Origin: Streptomyces sp. T12
Lineage (GTDB): Bacteria; Actinomycetota; Actinomycetes; Streptomycetales; Streptomycetaceae
Direction: 5' to 3'
Assembly (NCBI RefSeq): GCF_028736035.1
Contig: NZ_CP117866.1
Span: 3,038,001 to 3,102,000 of the forward strand
DNA: 64,000 bases
Below, piece after piece: positions 1-8,181 of this stretch (position 1 is the stretch's first letter; each line of letters begins with the position of its first letter). Below the pieces are notes generated by a model. That model did not search any database. It was not told where the DNA came from and worked only from the letters and a program-made list of their open reading frames with translations. The position numbers and the translations under genes are program-made.

Positions 1-43
1 GGTCGGCGACGCGACCGACTACATCCTCAAGCACCAGGGCTGA
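1..43 (+). CDS. acpP: Acyl carrier protein, C-terminal end only
   Basis: The window opens inside a reading frame whose last 13 residues read VGDATDYILKHQG before a TGA at 41-43. A short helical tail ending in a D-Y-I motif is typical of acyl carrier protein, and fabF follows directly, as in the Streptomyces fabD-fabH-acpP-fabF operon. The call rests on these few residues plus context. The phosphopantetheine serine lies outside the window. Confidence 0.75.
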   Translation, partial: VGDATDYILKHQG

Positions 44-128
44 TCCACCCGATCAGGCCTTGGGCTGACTGCCCCGCCACCCGGCGGTGGCGCCGCTGAA
101 TCCCCATTCCGTTGGAGAAAGAATTCCC

Positions 129-1400
129 GTGAGCCCGACCAATCGCACCGTGGTCGTCACCGGTATCGGCGCAACCACACCGCTGGGTGGCGACGCAGCC
201 TCTACCTGGGAGGGCCTGATCGCCGGACGTTCCGGCGTCAAGCCCCTGGAGCAGGACTGGGCCGCCGAGCAGGCGGTCCGTATCGCCGCGCCGGTCGCCG
301 TGGAGCCGACCGAGGTCATCCCGCGGCCGCAGGCCCGCCGACTGGACCGCTCGGCGCAGTTCGCGCTGATCGCCGCCCAGGAGGCCTGGAAGGACGCCGG
401 GTTCGAGGCGAAGGCCGGCGAGGACACCAGCGTCGACCCCGACCGCCTCGGTGCGGTCATCGCCTCCGGCATCGGTGGCGTGACGACGCTGCTCGACCAG
501 TACGACGTGCTCAAGGAGAAGGGCGTTCGCCGCGTCTCCCCGCACACCGTCCCGATGCTGATGCCGAACAGCCCCTCCGCCAACGTGGGTCTGGCCGTGG
601 GCGCCCGCGCGGGCGTGCACACGCCGGTCTCCGCGTGTGCGTCGGGTGCCGAGGCCATCGGCTACGCCATCGAGATGATCCGCACGGGCCGCGCCGACAT
701 CGTCGTCGCGGGTGGCACGGAGGCGGCGATCCATCCGCTGCCGATCGCCGCGTTCGGCAACATGATGGCGATGTCCAAGAACAACGACGACCCGCAGGGC
801 GCGTCGCGTCCCTACGACGTCGGCCGTGACGGCTTCGTCCTCGGTGAGGGCGCCGGTGTCGTCGTCCTGGAGTCCGCCGAGCACGCCGCGAAGCGCGGTG
901 CCCGCGTGTACGCCGAGGCGGTCGGGCAGGGCATCTCCGCCGACGCCCACGACATCGTGCAGCCCGAGCCGGAGGGGCGGGGCATCTCGCAGGCCCTGCA
1001 GAACCTGCTGGACCGCAACGACCTGGACCCGGCGGAGATCGTGCACGTCAACGCGCACGCGACGTCGACGCCGGCCGGTGACATCGCCGAGCTCAAGGCG
1101 CTGCGGAAGGTGTTCGGCGACGACGCCGACCACATGGCGGTGTCCGCGACCAAGTCGATGACCGGGCACCTGCTGGGCGGTGCGGGCGGTGTGGAGACCG
1201 TGGCCACGGTGCTCGCGCTGTACCACCGGGTGGCTCCGCCGACCATCAACGTCGAGAACCTCGACCCCGAGGCCGAGGCGAATGCCGACGTCGTCCGTGG
1301 CGAGGCGCGCAAGCTGCCCGTCGAGGGCCGTATCGCCGCGCTGAACGACTCGTTCGGGTTCGGCGGGCACAACGTGGTGCTGGCGTTCAGGACGATCTGA
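129..1400 (+). CDS. fabF: 3-oxoacyl-ACP synthase II (KAS II)
   Basis: This cytoplasmic condensing enzyme elongates acyl-ACP with malonyl-ACP in type II fatty acid synthesis. The 423-residue protein has the full Cys-His-His active site: Cys170 ([10 protein letters not shown]), His310 ([11 protein letters not shown]) and His347 ([11 protein letters not shown]), plus the glycine-rich C-terminal FGFGGHN. The GTG at 129 is chosen because GGAGAAAG lies 7 nt upstream and VVVTGIG then falls at the usual N-terminal position; an in-frame GTG at 87 has no comparable ribosome binding site. It follows acpP by 85 nt and ends before a strong hairpin, so it is probably the last gene of the fab operon. Confidence 0.96.
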   Translation: MSPTNRTVVVTGIGATTPLGGDAASTWEGLIAGRSGVKPLEQDWAAEQAVRIAAPVAVEPTEVIPRPQARRLDRSAQFALIAAQEAWKDAGFEAKAGEDTSVDPDRLGAVIASGIGGVTTLLDQYDVLKEKGVRRVSPHTVPMLMPNSPSANVGLAVGARAGVHTPVSACASGAEAIGYAIEMIRTGRADIVVAGGTEAAIHPLPIAAFGNMMAMSKNNDDPQGASRPYDVGRDGFVLGEGAGVVVLESAEHAAKRGARVYAEAVGQGISADAHDIVQPEPEGRGISQALQNLLDRNDLDPAEIVHVNAHATSTPAGDIAELKALRKVFGDDADHMAVSATKSMTGHLLGGAGGVETVATVLALYHRVAPPTINVENLDPEAEANADVVRGEARKLPVEGRIAALNDSFGFGGHNVVLAFRTI

Positions 1401-1415
1401 GAAGCATCCATACGT

Positions 1416-1457
1416 ACGTGAAGGGCCCCCACCTCGAAAGGTGGGGGCCCTTCACGT
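1416..1457 (+). terminator. Terminator hairpin after fabF
   Basis: A perfect 18-bp inverted repeat (1416-1433 with 1440-1457) surrounds the 6-nt loop TCGAAA. It lies 15 nt past the fabF stop and 23 nt before the stop of the convergent DUF3145 gene, so it can end transcription from both sides. There is no U-tract, which is common for actinobacterial terminators. Confidence 0.85.
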
Positions 1458-1479
1458 GTTCAAGTCACCTGGTCGAGCT

Positions 1480-1974
1480 TCAGACCACCTGGTGCAACCA
1501 GCGCACCGGCGCTCCCTCGCCCGCGTACCTGAACGGCTCCAACTCGTCGTCCCACGGCTTGCCGAGGAGCTTGGCGATCTCGGCCTCCAGGTCCGTCTCA
1601 CCGCGCTGAGAGCGTGTCAGGGCCGCGCGCAGGCGGTCCTCGGGGATCAGGATGTCGCCGTGGATGCCGGTGACCGCGTGGAAGATGCCCAGGTCGGGGG
1701 TGCAGCTGTAGCGCTCGCCCTCGGCGGTGGCGCAGGGTTCGGCCGTGACCTCGAAGCGCAGCAGGTGCCAGCCGCGCAGGGCCGACGCCAGCTTGGACGC
1801 CGTGCCCACCTCGCCCTGCCAGGAGAACTCCGAGCGCCAGGTGCCGGGCGCGGCGGGCTGCCGGATCCAGTCGAGGTTGACGCGCGTGCCGAGCACGCCG
1901 GCGACGGCCCACTCGACGTGCGGGCACAACGCGCGCGGCGCGGAGTGCACGTACAGAACTCCACGTGTCGTCAC
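1480..1974 (-). CDS. DUF3145 family protein
   Basis: A 164-residue soluble protein matching the actinobacterial DUF3145 family, usually found beside the fatty-acid synthase genes. It begins [20 protein letters not shown] and keeps the pattern of conserved Trp and His residues ([20 protein letters not shown]). Its biochemical role is not known. The start is GTG, with GGAGGT about 5 nt upstream on the coding strand. It is convergent with fabF. No signal peptide or membrane segment is seen. Confidence 0.85.
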   Translation of the reverse strand: MTTRGVLYVHSAPRALCPHVEWAVAGVLGTRVNLDWIRQPAAPGTWRSEFSWQGEVGTASKLASALRGWHLLRFEVTAEPCATAEGERYSCTPDLGIFHAVTGIHGDILIPEDRLRAALTRSQRGETDLEAEIAKLLGKPWDDELEPFRYAGEGAPVRWLHQVV

Positions 1975-2197
1975 CGGGACCTCCGGGCAGAGCGGACATC
2001 TTGCGAACTGGCGGACGGCAGTGGCCGGGCAGCCACGTTGATGGCGAGGCTACCGTGCGGCGGCGCAAGGAGTGTGACGTACCGTCGGTCCCGGTGCCGC
2101 GAAACGCCCGCCATTCACCCGCCAGGACGCTTGTACGGGTGTGAGCCGTTGCATGAGACGGGCGGGAACCCTCGTGCGTTGTTATTGGTTGGAAACC

Positions 2198-3121
2198 ATG
2201 ACGGGGACGAACGAGGGGATGGACCAGGGCATGCGGAAGCGACGGCACGTGGCACGGGCTGTCTTCGCCGCCGTGACCGCGGCTGTGCTGGGCGTCGCCG
2301 GCTGTGACGCCGTCGGGGGCAACTCCCCGGCACCGTCCGGCACCGACGCGCGGAGCGCGCGCCCGTCGCCGAAGCCGACCCCGGCCTGGGACCGCAGCCC
2401 CGCCTCGATCGCGGCGGTGGGCGACTCCATCACCACCGGTTTCGACGCCTGTACGGTCCTGTCGGACTGCCCCGAGGTCTCGTGGGCGACCGGCAGCAGT
2501 GCGCAGGTCGACAGTCTCGCCGTACGCCTGCTGGGGAAGGCGAAGGCGGGCCGGCACAGCTGGAACTACGCCGTGACCGGGGCGCGGATGGCGGACGTGG
2601 CCGGGCAGATGGCCCAGGCGGTGCGGCGCGAGCCGGAGCTGGTGACGGTGATGGCGGGGGCGAACGACGCCTGCCGGGACACGACCACCGCGATGACCTC
2701 GGTGGCCGATTTCCGGACGCAGTTCGAGGACGCCCTGGGCACACTGCGGGACGCGCTGCCGAAGGCCCAGGTGTATGTCGCGAGCGTGCCGGATCTGATG
2801 CGGCTGTGGGAGCAGGGCCGTACGAACCCGCTGAGCAAGCAGGTGTGGAAGCTCGGCATCTGCCCGTCGATGCTGAGCGACCCCGACTCCCTCACCACGA
2901 CGGCGAACCAGCGGCGCGAGACGGTGCAGGAGCGGGTCGAGGCGTACAACAAGGTGCTTCGGGAGGTCTGTGCGAAGGACCGCCGGTGCCGGTTCGACGA
3001 CGGCGCGGTGTACGAGTTCCGCTTCGGCGCCGAGCAGCTGAGCCAGTGGGACTGGTTCCACCCGAGCGTGGACGGTCAGGCGCGACTGGCCGAGATCGCC
3101 TACCGGACGGTCACGAACTAG
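2198..3121 (+). CDS. SGNH/GDSL-family hydrolase, lipoprotein
   Basis: Predicted exported lipoprotein esterase or lipase. After a basic n-region and hydrophobic stretch comes a lipobox (LGVAGC), then a Ser/Pro/Ala-rich linker. The SGNH blocks follow: block I AAVGDSITTGFDA with the nucleophile Ser, block III MAGANDACRD, and block V DWFHPSVDG with the Asp-x-x-His pair. The substrate cannot be told from sequence. The ATG at 2198 has a weak GGAAA upstream; ATG 2231, which gives a more compact signal peptide, is a reasonable alternative. The aldose epimerase gene begins 10 nt after its stop, so the two may be co-transcribed. Confidence 0.86.
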   Translation: MTGTNEGMDQGMRKRRHVARAVFAAVTAAVLGVAGCDAVGGNSPAPSGTDARSARPSPKPTPAWDRSPASIAAVGDSITTGFDACTVLSDCPEVSWATGSSAQVDSLAVRLLGKAKAGRHSWNYAVTGARMADVAGQMAQAVRREPELVTVMAGANDACRDTTTAMTSVADFRTQFEDALGTLRDALPKAQVYVASVPDLMRLWEQGRTNPLSKQVWKLGICPSMLSDPDSLTTTANQRRETVQERVEAYNKVLREVCAKDRRCRFDDGAVYEFRFGAEQLSQWDWFHPSVDGQARLAEIAYRTVTN

Positions 3122-3131
3122 TGTTTCGCTC

Positions 3132-4109
3132 ATGAGCGAACACTTCGGCACACTTTCCGACGGCACCCGGGTCCACCGCTGGACCCTGGAGCGCGCGGGC
3201 GTACGGGTACGCGTCCTGTCGTACGGCGGCATCGTGCAGTCGCTTCAGGTGCCGGACCGCGACGGGCGCGCGGCGAACGTGGTGCTGGGGTTCGCCGACC
3301 TGGACGGTTACCTGTCCCACCCGGGGCCCTATTTGGGCGCCCTCATCGGGCGGTACGCCAACCGGATCGCGGGCGGCCGCTTCCCGCTGGACGGCCTGAC
3401 GTACGCGCTCGATCCCAACAACGCCCCCAACTCCCTGCACGGCGGCGAGCGCGGCTTCGACAAGCGTGTGTGGGACGCCACGCCGGTCGAGCACGGTGTG
3501 CGGCTCAGCCGGGTCAGCCCGCATGGCGAGGAGGGCTTCCCGGGGCGGCTGGAGGTCTCGGCGACCTACACCCTGGAAGCCGACGGCGCGCTGCGGATCG
3601 CGTACAAGGCGGTGACGGACGCGCCGACCGTGGTGAACCTGACCAACCACAGCTACTTCAACCTCGCCGGGGCCGAGTCCGGCAACGCGGGCGGTCATGA
3701 ACTGCGGCTGGCCGCTTCCCGGTTCACTCCGGTCGACGCGGATCTCATCCCGACCGGCTCCCTGGACGAGGTCGCGGGGACCCGCTTCGACTTCCGCGAG
3801 GCGCGGAAGGTGGGAGCGGGGTACGACCACAACTTCGTGCTCGACAAGGGGGTGACGGCGAGCGCGGAGGAGGTCGCCGAGCTCCACGACCCGTCGACCG
3901 GGCGGGCGCTGACGGTGGCGACCACCGAGCCCGGCCTCCAGCTCTACACCGCCGACCACCTGAGCGAGCCCTTCGCCCCGGGCGACGGCATCGCGCTGGA
4001 GACCCAGCACTTCCCCGACTCCCCGAACCGGCCGGAGTTCCCGAGCACCGTGCTGCGGCCGGGCGAGGTGTACCGCTCGGAGACGGTGTACGGCTTCTCG
4101 GTGCGCTGA
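3132..4109 (+). CDS. galM: Aldose 1-epimerase (galactose mutarotase)
   Basis: Interconverts alpha and beta anomers of aldoses. The 325-residue protein carries the family motifs in order: VLSYGGIVQSLQVPDR, IGRYANRIAGG, the catalytic-His region TNHSYFNLAG, and the C-terminal ETQHFPDSPNRP with the catalytic Glu. No signal peptide is visible, so it is cytoplasmic. It begins 10 nt after the SGNH hydrolase and ends before a hairpin. A paralogue with the same motifs lies at 42417-43463 in the sugar-import cluster, so this copy may be the housekeeping one. Confidence 0.92.
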   Translation: MSEHFGTLSDGTRVHRWTLERAGVRVRVLSYGGIVQSLQVPDRDGRAANVVLGFADLDGYLSHPGPYLGALIGRYANRIAGGRFPLDGLTYALDPNNAPNSLHGGERGFDKRVWDATPVEHGVRLSRVSPHGEEGFPGRLEVSATYTLEADGALRIAYKAVTDAPTVVNLTNHSYFNLAGAESGNAGGHELRLAASRFTPVDADLIPTGSLDEVAGTRFDFREARKVGAGYDHNFVLDKGVTASAEEVAELHDPSTGRALTVATTEPGLQLYTADHLSEPFAPGDGIALETQHFPDSPNRPEFPSTVLRPGEVYRSETVYGFSVR

Positions 4110-4126
4110 GCGCCGCGACGCAGGCG

Positions 4127-4163
4127 AGCCCCGGTCCAGGTGTCAGGGTCCTGGACCGGGGCT
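4127..4163. terminator. Bidirectional terminator hairpin
   Basis: A perfect 14-bp stem (4127-4140 with 4150-4163) and 9-nt loop lie between the convergent epimerase and GH3 genes. Both operons end within 25 nt of it. Confidence 0.8.
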
Positions 4164-4185
4164 GTTCCTGGGTACTTCTCCCGGA

Positions 4186-6621
4186 TCAGACGTTAATGGT
4201 CGCCGTCACCCGGCGGTCGGAGATCGAGCGAGCGGCCTGGATCTCGTACGAACCCTTCACACGGGTCCACGAATTGGTCGTCTCGTCCCACGTCTCGAAG
4301 GCACGGCGCGGGAGTGCGACCACCGCCTCGGCCGTCTCCCCCGGCCCCGCCTCCACCCCCGCGAAACCGGCCAGCAGGCGCGCCGGACGGCCGGTGTCGG
4401 GCTCGGTCGGCGCGACGTAGACCTGCACGACCTCGCGCCCCGCGCGCTCGCCGGAGTTGCGGACGCGGACCGTGACCGTGCTCCCCTCGACCTTGACGGA
4501 CTCGTACGTCCAGTCGGTGTAGCCGAGGCCGTGCCCGAAGGGGTACGACGGGGCCCTGCCCTCCTTCTCCCAGGCGCGGTAGCCGATGAAGACGCCTTCG
4601 GCGTACGGGAGTTCGCCGCCCGACGGGACGACCTGGCTGACCGGGGCGTCGGTCAGGGAGCCCCATGTGGTGGGCAGTCGGCCGCCCGGCTCGTGCGCGC
4701 CCGTGAGGACGTCCGCCAGGGCCGCGCCGCCCTCCTGGCCGGGGAACCAGCTCAGCAGGACGGCGGCGACGTCCTCGCGCCACGGCAGCTCCACCGGGGA
4801 GCCGGAGTTGACGATCACGACGGTGTGGGGGTTGGCGGCGGCGACGGCGCGGACCAGGTCGTCCTGGCGGCCGGGCAGCGTCAGGTCCCTGCGGTCGAAG
4901 CCCTCGGACTCGACGCGGTCGGTGGTGGCGACCACGACGACGGCGGTGTCGGCGTTCCGGGCGGCCTCGACGGCCTCGGCGATCAGCTCGTCGGGGTCGC
5001 GCCGGGGCTCCTGGTGGGCGAGTGTGAAGGCGACGACCTCCATCGGGATGTCCTCGGGGAACTCCACGACGTGGGTGAGGCAGACCTCGACCGGCCGGCC
5101 GGCGGTGAGTTCGGGTCGGGCGCGGGAGACGGGGGCGCCGAAGAAGGTGATGAAGGGGTCGTCCTTCTCGGGACGCTGGACGCCGTCGTAGTACGTCGTG
5201 CCGTCGATGGTGAGCCGGAAGGCGCCGATGCCCTTGATGCCGAAGGTGTGGGGGCCGGTGTCGCGCGGGGTGAAGGTGCCGGTCAGCTCGACGGTGTGGA
5301 GGGTGTCGTGGGTGACGCCTTCGGGAAGGTCCGAACCCATCCACTGGATCTGGCCGCACGGGGCGGAGCCGGTGCCGAGGACGTTCCCCCCGTCGTCCCG
5401 GCACACGGCCCGCAGCTCGAAGCCCTTGTCGGCGACGGCGAGTTCGGTGTTCGGGTCGGCGCCGACGGCGTAGGTGAGGGCCCCCTCGGGGAGGGCGGCG
5501 GTGAGGCCGTCGAGCGGGGAGACGATCCGGTCGGGGAAGACGGTGGCCGAGCCGCCGCCGAGGACGCGGGCGTCGCGGGCGGCGGCGCCGATGAGCGCGA
5601 CCGTGCCGTTCGGCCTGAGCGGGAGGGCGCCCTGGTTGCGGACCAGGACGAAGGAGCGGCGGGCGATCTCGCGGGCCAGCGCGATGCCGTCAACGGCCTC
5701 GGGGTGCTCGGTGACGACGGGCTCGGCACCCTCCAGGATGCCGACGCGGGCGGCGAGCCGCAGGACGTTGCGTACGGCGTCGTCGACCTTGGCCTCGGCC
5801 ACCTTCCCGTCCCGTACCGCCTGGGCCAGGGGCTCGCCGTAGACGGTCTGCGGGCCCGGCATGGCGACGTCGAGGCCGCCCTCGATGGCGCCCTTCGTCG
5901 ACCGGGCGGCCATCCAGTCGGAGACGTTGTAGCCGTCGAAGCCCCATTCGCCGCGCAGGACCTCGTTCACGAGGTAGTGGTGCTCGGTCATCGTCGTGCC
6001 GTTGACCGTGTTGTAGGCGGTCATGATGCCCCAGGGGTGGGCGTTCTCGACGATGATCTCGAAGGGCGCCAGGTACAGCTCCCGCAGGGCGCGTTCGCTC
6101 ACGGTGTTGTTCACGGTGAAGCGGTCGGTCTCGGCGTCGTTGGCGACGAAGTGCTTGACCGTGGTGCCGACCCCGCCGGACTGGACGCCGTTCACATAAC
6201 CCGCGCCGATCGTGCCCGTCAGATACGGGTCCTCGCTGTAGGCCTCGAAGTGGCGGCCGCCGAGCGGGGAGCGATGGAGATTGACGGTGGGCGCGAGCAG
6301 CACGTGCACGCCCTTGCGGCGGGCCTCCTGGGCGAGCAGCACCCCTGCCCTGCGGGCGAGTTCGGGGTCCCAGGTGGCGGCGAGGGCGGTGGGCGAGGGC
6401 AGCGCGACGGACGGGTCGTCGGCGGTCCAGCGCACGCCCCGGACGCCGATCGGGCCGTCGGACATGACGAGGGACTTCAGGCCGATCTCGGGGAGCGCGG
6501 GCAGCGTCCACATGTCCTGGCCGGAGAGCAGCCGTGCCTTCGCGTCGAGGTCGAGCCCGGCGAGGGCGGCCTCGACGACCGCCTCGCGCGCTTCGTCGGC
6601 CTGGGTGCGGGTTCCCGCCAT
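4186..6621 (-). CDS. GH3 beta-glucosidase with PA14 insert
   Basis: An 811-residue glycoside hydrolase family 3 enzyme, probably hydrolysing beta-linked oligosaccharides. Domain order: GH3 N-terminal barrel (MSDGPIGVRG; KHFVANDAETDR; nucleophile Asp in NVSDWMAARS), GH3 C-terminal domain, a PA14-like insert around residues 400-540 (TGTFTPRDTGPHTFGIKGIG), and a C-terminal fibronectin-III-like domain. No signal peptide is seen, so it is probably intracellular and acts on imported sugars. The ATG at 6621 has GAGGAGG 7 nt upstream, preferable to an in-frame start 24 nt earlier. It is transcribed alone, convergent with the epimerase. Confidence 0.93.
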   Translation of the reverse strand: MAGTRTQADEAREAVVEAALAGLDLDAKARLLSGQDMWTLPALPEIGLKSLVMSDGPIGVRGVRWTADDPSVALPSPTALAATWDPELARRAGVLLAQEARRKGVHVLLAPTVNLHRSPLGGRHFEAYSEDPYLTGTIGAGYVNGVQSGGVGTTVKHFVANDAETDRFTVNNTVSERALRELYLAPFEIIVENAHPWGIMTAYNTVNGTTMTEHHYLVNEVLRGEWGFDGYNVSDWMAARSTKGAIEGGLDVAMPGPQTVYGEPLAQAVRDGKVAEAKVDDAVRNVLRLAARVGILEGAEPVVTEHPEAVDGIALAREIARRSFVLVRNQGALPLRPNGTVALIGAAARDARVLGGGSATVFPDRIVSPLDGLTAALPEGALTYAVGADPNTELAVADKGFELRAVCRDDGGNVLGTGSAPCGQIQWMGSDLPEGVTHDTLHTVELTGTFTPRDTGPHTFGIKGIGAFRLTIDGTTYYDGVQRPEKDDPFITFFGAPVSRARPELTAGRPVEVCLTHVVEFPEDIPMEVVAFTLAHQEPRRDPDELIAEAVEAARNADTAVVVVATTDRVESEGFDRRDLTLPGRQDDLVRAVAAANPHTVVIVNSGSPVELPWREDVAAVLLSWFPGQEGGAALADVLTGAHEPGGRLPTTWGSLTDAPVSQVVPSGGELPYAEGVFIGYRAWEKEGRAPSYPFGHGLGYTDWTYESVKVEGSTVTVRVRNSGERAGREVVQVYVAPTEPDTGRPARLLAGFAGVEAGPGETAEAVVALPRRAFETWDETTNSWTRVKGSYEIQAARSISDRRVTATINV

Positions 6622-6701
6622 CGCGGTGCCTCCTCGCTGAGTCACTTACACGTCTCAATGCTTCCTAGGTCACCGCGAAGGACTCGAAACCGCAAGCTTC
6701 C

Positions 6702-7103
6702 TCAGGCTGCTGGGCGAGAACGTGGGCTGACCGCGGCGACGACCTCCACCTCCACGAGGGCCTCCGGCCGGAAGAGCCTCGGCACCTCGAAGGTCATGCT
6801 GGTGGGCGGGGTGCCGGTGAGGAACTGCCGCCGTACGGTGCCGTATTCGTCCAGCGTGCCGATGTCGGTGAGGCAGGTGCGGATGTTGATGACGTCCGAG
6901 AACTCGGCCCCGTGGGCCTTGAGCAGCGCGGCGATCGTCTCGAAGATGCCGCGGGTCTGCTGGGCGACGGTGGCGCCCTGCGCGATCTGCCCGGAGAGGA
7001 ACAACAGGGCGCCGCCGTCGGCGTGTTCGACGCGGGCGACCTGGGAGTAGTACGGGCTGAGGGGCTGGGGTGCGGAAGGCGGGTTGTCGAGGGTGATCTG
7101 CAT
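6702..7103 (-). CDS. RidA-family protein (Rid/YjgF/UK114)
   Basis: A 133-residue member of the RidA/YER057c/UK114 family, whose best-known members hydrolyse reactive enamine and imine intermediates made by PLP enzymes. Visible family features are YYSQVARV near the N-terminus, LFLSGQIAQG, and the C-terminal VEVEVVAAVSP. The start at 7103 gives a normal family length; an upstream in-frame ATG would add an unlikely N-terminal extension. It is divergent from a LysR gene with about 58 nt between starts, the classic arrangement of a LysR regulator and its target. Confidence 0.88.
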   Translation of the reverse strand: MQITLDNPPSAPQPLSPYYSQVARVEHADGGALLFLSGQIAQGATVAQQTRGIFETIAALLKAHGAEFSDVINIRTCLTDIGTLDEYGTVRRQFLTGTPPTSMTFEVPRLFRPEALVEVEVVAAVSPRSRPAA

Positions 7104-7161
7104 GCCGTCGACGCTAGGTCCGCACTTGAGATGCGACAAGCGAATGTCCAGCATGGCTGCC

Positions 7162-8094
7162 ATGCCGAATCAGCATGAGTTCCCCGAGGTGTCCACCGTG
7201 TGGCTGAGGGCGTTCCTGGAAGTCGCCCGGCATGGGTCGTTCACGGTGGCCGCGCGGACGCTGGGGTGGACCCAGTCGGCGGTGTCGCGCCAGATCGCCT
7301 CGCTGGAGGGGGCGTTGGGCGGCGCACCGCTCTTCGACCGGCTACCGCGTGGCGTACGGCTCACCGAGGCCGGGCGGACTCTCGTGCCGTATGCCGAAGC
7401 CGTCGCCGAGTCGCTGCACGGGGCCGTGCGTGAGCTGGTCGCGCTGCGCGAAGTCGCCGGCGGGCGGCTGCGGTTCGGGGCCTTCGCCACGGCGGACGCG
7501 GCGCTGGTGCCGCTCGCCCTCGGCGCCTTCCGCGCCCGGCACCCCGAGGTCCTGGTCAGCCGCGAGGAGGGCTTCACACCAGGCCTCCTGGACCGGCTCG
7601 GTGCGGGCCATCTCGATCTGGCGGTGGTCTCGACGACGGGCCGGGCACCCCTGGAGACGTTCGAGCTCCACCACCTCCTCGACGAGTGCCTGTACGTCGC
7701 CGTCCGCTCCGGCGATCCGTTGGCCGGGCGCGGCCCGGTCCGACTCGGCCAACTCGCCGACGCCGACTGGATCTCCGGCAGTGCCCGCCCCGAGGGCACG
7801 CTCCTCGACGCGGCCCTGCGGCAGGGCTTTCGGCCGCGCGTGGCGCACGTCGTCGGCGAGTGGACCGCCAAGCAGGGGTACGTCGCCGCCGGCCTCGGCG
7901 TGGCCCTGGTCCCGGCGCTGGCCGCCGCGTCCGTGCGACCGGACGTCGCGCTGCTGCCGGTGCTGGACGAGGGGGCCCCGGCGCGGGCGGTGTACGCGGC
8001 TACCGTGCGGGGGCGGTCGCCGGCTCCGGCCGTGGCGGCGTTCGTGGGGGCGCTGCGGGAGGCGGCGGCGAAGATTCCCCACACCATGGCGTAG
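7162..8094 (+). CDS. LysR-family transcriptional regulator
   Basis: A 310-residue LysR-type regulator. The N-terminal winged helix-turn-helix spans about residues 10-70 (WLRAFLEVARHGSFTVAART, QSAVSRQIASLE, LFDRLPRGVRLTEAG), followed by a periplasmic-binding-like effector domain. ATG 7162 is preferred; 7153 is also in frame. It is divergent from the RidA gene and probably controls it and itself. The effector cannot be inferred. Confidence 0.92.
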   Translation: MPNQHEFPEVSTVWLRAFLEVARHGSFTVAARTLGWTQSAVSRQIASLEGALGGAPLFDRLPRGVRLTEAGRTLVPYAEAVAESLHGAVRELVALREVAGGRLRFGAFATADAALVPLALGAFRARHPEVLVSREEGFTPGLLDRLGAGHLDLAVVSTTGRAPLETFELHHLLDECLYVAVRSGDPLAGRGPVRLGQLADADWISGSARPEGTLLDAALRQGFRPRVAHVVGEWTAKQGYVAAGLGVALVPALAAASVRPDVALLPVLDEGAPARAVYAATVRGRSPAPAVAAFVGALREAAAKIPHTMA

Positions 8095-8101
8095 ACCACT
8101 C

Positions 8102-8165
8102 CCGTCACGGGATACTTCCGGCGTCCCGCACGACGCACGCACCGCCTCACCCCCCACCGTGACGG
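8102..8165 (+). promoter_or_regulatory. Long-range inverted repeat reaching the ribosome binding site
   Basis: CCGTCACGG at 8102-8110 is the exact reverse complement of 8157-8165. The right arm overlaps the GGAAGGA ribosome binding site (8164-8170) of the gene starting at 8182. It could be an operator pair or a weak translational control stem. The 46-nt loop makes either reading tentative. Confidence 0.3.
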
Positions 8166-8181
8166 AAGGACCGGAACTCCC

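Noticed and set aside
4531..7050. A long open frame on the plus strand antisense to the GH3 beta-glucosidase gene
   Set aside because: Its product is a low-complexity Gly/Asp/Val/Arg-rich string with no family motifs, typical of antisense frames in high-GC DNA. The minus strand has a full GH3 domain set and a good ribosome binding site.
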